DNA from: an uncultured Spirochaetaceae bacterium
GTDB lineage: Bacteria > Spirochaetota > Spirochaetia > Treponematales > Treponemataceae
DNA length: 64,000 nt
Reading direction: 5' to 3'
Assembly (NCBI GenBank): GCA_902789325.1
Contig: CADANN010000016.1
Location: 34,397 to 98,396, forward strand
Shown: piece by piece, positions 63,482-64,000 of the stretch
Layout of the letters: every line of letters starts with the position of its first letter
Position numbering within the stretch: the stretch's first letter is position 1
Made by a program: the position numbers and the translations under genes
The notes under the pieces: generated by a model
What the model saw: the letters and a program-made list of their open reading frames with translations, nothing else
The model's database searches: none
What the model was told of the DNA's origin: nothing

Positions 63482-64000
63482 ATGTATTCAGATTCGTTGA
63501 TGAATTTTTTTCAAATCACGGAAGAACTCGGCCTACAGCAGGGCGCAGACAGTCTGATGGAAATGGAACAGAATGGAGTTTCATTTGCATTGGATAGCGG
63601 CGTTCATGTTGATGACATCTGGGCTCGTGCTGGCCGTGCAGAAGAATGTCTGGATTTGATTGATGACGAAAATCAAAAAAAGCACATTCAAAATATGATG
63701 TATTTTACTGCTGGTGTAATGCCAGATCTGGATTCCGTTGATAATCGTTTTGAAATTATAGAAAATCTTGAAAATGTGATAAATGATTTTAAGGCAAGTG
63801 ACAGTATATTTGCGAGTCACCTTGTTGGAATCGGTCCAGGCGGAATTGATCATGACTGGGATTCCGTAGAGTTTAAGGGCCGTGATCACGAGTATTTCGA
63901 CTACGACACAGTAAGTGACGAAAAAGACTTGTTCGCCCTTCAGCTTACACTGGCCAAAAAACTAAACATGCCTTTTGTTCTTCATAGCCGAAAAGGTTTT
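63482..64000 (+). CDS. TatD-like metal-dependent hydrolase (3' end outside window)
   Basis: The frame is open from ATG 63482 to the window end (173 codons). The phrase LTLAKKLNMPFVLHSRKGF at the edge is the TatD-type HSR metal-ligand motif, and YFTAGVMPDL and LVGIGPGGIDHDWD fit the preceding strands. TatD proteins are nucleases or deoxyribonucleases; this one starts with an atypical N terminus (SLMNFFQITEELGL) without the usual DxHxH. SD GTGGAG precedes the ATG. Confidence 0.7.
   Translation, partial: MYSDSLMNFFQITEELGLQQGADSLMEMEQNGVSFALDSGVHVDDIWARAGRAEECLDLIDDENQKKHIQNMMYFTAGVMPDLDSVDNRFEIIENLENVINDFKASDSIFASHLVGIGPGGIDHDWDSVEFKGRDHEYFDYDTVSDEKDLFALQLTLAKKLNMPFVLHSRKGF

Noticed and set aside
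1..64000. CRISPR array or rRNA/tRNA genes
   Set aside because: No regularly spaced direct repeats, no cloverleaf-like sequences and no rRNA signatures were noticed in the intergenic regions; a tRNAscan or Infernal run would settle this.

Overview
The window looks like chromosomal DNA of a gut- or rumen-type spirochaete, most likely Treponema. The DNA is AT-rich. It carries the neighbouring TIGR03546/TIGR03545 families and a TIGR02757 protein, a YesM/YesN two-component pair, anaerobic metabolism (NrdD/NrdG, a PPi/ATP-type phosphofructokinase), meso-DAP lysine synthesis by Ddh, and several plant or microbial polysaccharide hydrolases (GH120, GH27, GH17, GH18). The species cannot be fixed from the sequence alone. 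I see no rRNA, tRNA, CRISPR array, integrase or transposase.

Layout. 1-4718: a sensor kinase (cut by the window start), its AraC-type regulator, a TIGR02757 protein and an esterase. 4756-13445: a defence island made of a type I restriction-modification system (hsdM, hsdS, then hsdR much later) with an AAA ATPase/TOPRIM-like pair and a Fic protein between hsdS and hsdR. 13446-15149: a structured leader, coaX and an ECF transporter S component, probably for pantothenate. 15303-20435: two signalling proteins, a membrane class III cyclase and an EAL protein whose other signalling domains look degenerate. 20432-24084: GH120 beta-xylosidase, dihydrofolate reductase and a SUMF1-type lipoprotein. 24226-26888: nrdD-nrdG. 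27032-30864: a PQ-loop/SGNH-like protein and the TIGR03546/TIGR03545 pair. 30990-33918: a TrmB-type regulator with ddh and lysA. 33992-43041: a MATE exporter, Trk potassium uptake, a lipid kinase, an ATPase-HDOD protein, phosphofructokinase and an FMN enzyme. 43101-45919: a membrane LuxR-type regulator and a GntR-controlled ABC transporter. 45920-52189 (minus strand): GNAT, small lipoproteins, a UPF0210 protein, a GH18 protein and ModF. 52313-55953: GH27 alpha-galactosidase, a small SLH-like ORF and an acyltransferase. 55974-63294 (minus strand): a sugar-binding lipoprotein with a chemoreceptor, GH17, and a broken metE-metF operon. 63482-64000: start of a TatD-like hydrolase.

Themes. The defence island is the richest part. 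Two near-identical dyads (GGAAAT, 9 nt, ATTTCC) lie upstream of fic and upstream of hsdR, and the Fic protein ends in a winged-helix domain, so Fic may regulate itself and the restriction subunit. HsdR contains an in-frame copy of a palindromic repeat family found in six intergenic places in this window, and a four-unit cysteine array. Elsewhere, clear operators overlap the promoters of the TrmB and GntR regulators. Several genes (hsdM, fic, folA, trkA, pfk) have a -10 box only 6-7 nt before the start codon and may be leaderless. Three genes (GH18, metE, metF) carry frameshifts; in metE and metF residues also seem to be missing. These are either real decay or assembly errors and need read-level checks.
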